A stretch of DNA of 64,000 bases, from contig NZ_CP059472.1 of NCBI RefSeq assembly GCF_014041915.1, forward strand, positions 620,001-684,000. The letters are read 5' to 3'. This DNA comes from Marnyiella aurantia. GTDB taxonomy: Bacteria; Bacteroidota; Bacteroidia; Flavobacteriales; Weeksellaceae. Below, piece by piece: positions 62,785 through 64,000 of this stretch. The position numbers and the translations under genes are program-made. The notes below the pieces were generated by a model. The model did not search any database. It was not told the origin of the DNA and worked only from the letters and a program-made list of their open reading frames with translations. The stretch's first letter is position 1, and each line of letters begins with the position of its first letter.

Positions 62785-63016
62785 AATAAAAAATTTGTAT
62801 CCCTTCTCTTTCAACCATTGGCTTAATGTGCATGATGAAAAATACGGAAGATGTTAGTTGTTACTGTTTTAACTTTGCCAAAAGTCCGCACAAAAAGTTT
62901 TGCAAAAGTACAAAAATAAGCAGGATCTGCAATAACTTATTCTTTAATATGCGCTAAAATAAACGGTACACAAAAAGGAGTGTCTACAGGTGTACAGTTT
63001 ACCGAAAGGATTGGAT

Positions 63017-63024
63017 TATCTTTG
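63017..63024 (+). promoter_or_regulatory. -7 box (TATCTTTG) abutting the helicase start
   Basis: TATCTTTG ends four bases before the ATG at 63029, the same tight arrangement as at xth. No -33 box is evident. Confidence 0.4.
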
Positions 63025-63028
63025 CGAC

Positions 63029-64000
63029 ATGGATTTACAACCTATTTATACAAAACTCCAGATTTCTGACATGAACCAGATGCAGAAATCAACCTATACT
63101 GCGACCGAAAACGGCAACGACGTCATCCTGTTATCGCCCACCGGTTCCGGGAAAACCCTGGCTTTTCTTTTACCAATTTTAAGAGACCTGAACCCTTCCA
63201 AATCCGGCATTCAGGCGCTGATATTGGTTCCGGCCCGCGAACTTGCCCTGCAGATTGAGCAGGTGTTCAAATCCATAGGAAGCGATCATAAAGTCACCGT
63301 TTGCTATGGCGGACACGACAAAAAGATCGAAGTAAACAATCTTACCCAGGCACCGGCTGTCCTAATCGGGACCCCCGGCAGGATAACTTATCATATCCGA
63401 AATAACAATTTTGATCCTTCAACAATAAAAACAGTTGTACTGGACGAGTTCGACAAGTCTCTGGAACTCGGCTTCCAGGAAGATATGGAATACATTGTTC
63501 AGTCTATGTCTAATCTGTCACAACGAATACTGACTTCCGCCACAGCTATGGAGCAGATACCGTCTTTCACAGGTCTCAGTAAACCTAAGCAGATTAATTT
63601 CCTGAAGGTACACGAATCCAAACCTAATGTTCAGCTCCGAAAGGTGATGACCACCTCCGAGGAAAAACTGGATACCTTATTCCAGCTGATCTGTAAAATC
63701 GGAAATAAAAGAACCCTGATTTTCTGTAACCACCGGGATGCAGTAGACAGGATCTCGGAGCTTCTGCGTGAAAAAGGAATTTCGCGCGAGACCTTTCATG
63801 GCGGAATGGAACAGGACGAGCGTGAACGTGCGCTTCTGAAATTCCGTAATGACTCGGCCAGAATTCTGATTACGACTGACCTGGCTGCACGCGGCCTGGA
63901 TATTCCGGAGGTTGAATCTATTGTGCATTATCAGTTACCTCCCAAAGAAGACGCTTTTGTACACCGTAACGGCCGTACCGCACGGATGAATGCCAAGGGT
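63029..64000 (+). CDS. DEAD-box RNA helicase, cut by window end
   Basis: The open frame from the ATG at 63029 has no stop before 64000 (324 codons seen). Motifs in order: Q-motif-like NQMQKSTY, motif I SPTGSGKT, Ia PARELALQ, TPGR, motif II DEFD (DEAD in most members), motif III SAT, then IV-VI: LIFCNH, TTDLAARGLDIPEV and HRNGRTAR. It unwinds RNA in ribosome assembly or decay. The DEFD variant of motif II is notable. Confidence 0.94.
   Translation, partial: MDLQPIYTKLQISDMNQMQKSTYTATENGNDVILLSPTGSGKTLAFLLPILRDLNPSKSGIQALILVPARELALQIEQVFKSIGSDHKVTVCYGGHDKKIEVNNLTQAPAVLIGTPGRITYHIRNNNFDPSTIKTVVLDEFDKSLELGFQEDMEYIVQSMSNLSQRILTSATAMEQIPSFTGLSKPKQINFLKVHESKPNVQLRKVMTTSEEKLDTLFQLICKIGNKRTLIFCNHRDAVDRISELLREKGISRETFHGGMEQDERERALLKFRNDSARILITTDLAARGLDIPEVESIVHYQLPPKEDAFVHRNGRTARMNAKG

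Overview
The window looks like a chromosomal segment of a Bacteroidota species, most likely class Flavobacteriia (Weeksellaceae/Chryseobacterium-like). The clues are the recurring TAnnTTTG -7 promoter element, a type 9 secretion (T9SS) C-terminal sorting domain, plug-plus-barrel outer-membrane proteins without a recognisable STN domain, bacillithiol genes, an S1 ribosomal protein with the usual six repeats, and many conserved Bacteroidota families of unknown function (DUF4920, DUF1569, WG repeats). Names and families were assigned by reading motifs; no database search was run.

Layout. 1-8800: a repeat-rich left edge, an SDR dehydrogenase, a DPP III-type lipoprotein peptidase, a 3-methyladenine DNA glycosylase, two WG-repeat genes (one frameshifted), a WYL regulator and small hypotheticals. 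8869-21969: one tightly packed minus-strand operon holding a complete type I restriction-modification system (hsdM, hsdS, hsdR). Two DUF262 genes lie between S and R, a YgjP-type metallopeptidase follows, and two unknown genes lead, one of them a membrane/coiled-coil protein. 22000-24290: about 2 kb of dispersed intergenic repeats, a SLOG-family pseudogene and an alpha/beta hydrolase. 24287-28461: a LuxR-type response regulator, a soluble histidine kinase and a hybrid PAS kinase.

28490-36621: a cluster that reads as a chaperone-usher-like pilus. It has a tip-like two-domain protein, a large outer-membrane barrel with flanking beta domains, a PapD-like periplasmic chaperone and four tandem secreted pilin-like paralogs. 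Three of the paralogs and the chaperone operon each carry the same promoter/operator module, with fixed spacing and a period of 741-743 bp. Every pilin gene is followed by a hairpin terminator, so subunits appear to be transcribed separately while chaperone, usher and tip form one operon. This is the most interesting system in the window.

36700-64000: another repeat block, tRNA-Ala(GGC), a bacillithiol operon (yfiT-like, DUF1569, ytxJ-like), nicotinamidase, a RibD-like reductase, a TonB-receptor-like barrel, a TSUP permease, a DUF4920/di-haem peroxidase pair, and a cyanophycin pair (cphB, and a cphA lacking most of its N-terminal domain). These are followed by exonuclease III, a palindromic repeat array, the two 3-oxoacid CoA-transferase subunits separated by a divergent ABC exporter, rplS, a conserved unknown 598-residue protein, a T9SS-exported M36 metallopeptidase, ribosomal protein S1, and a DEAD-box helicase cut by the window end. 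No insertion sequence, CRISPR array, phage module or rRNA was seen.
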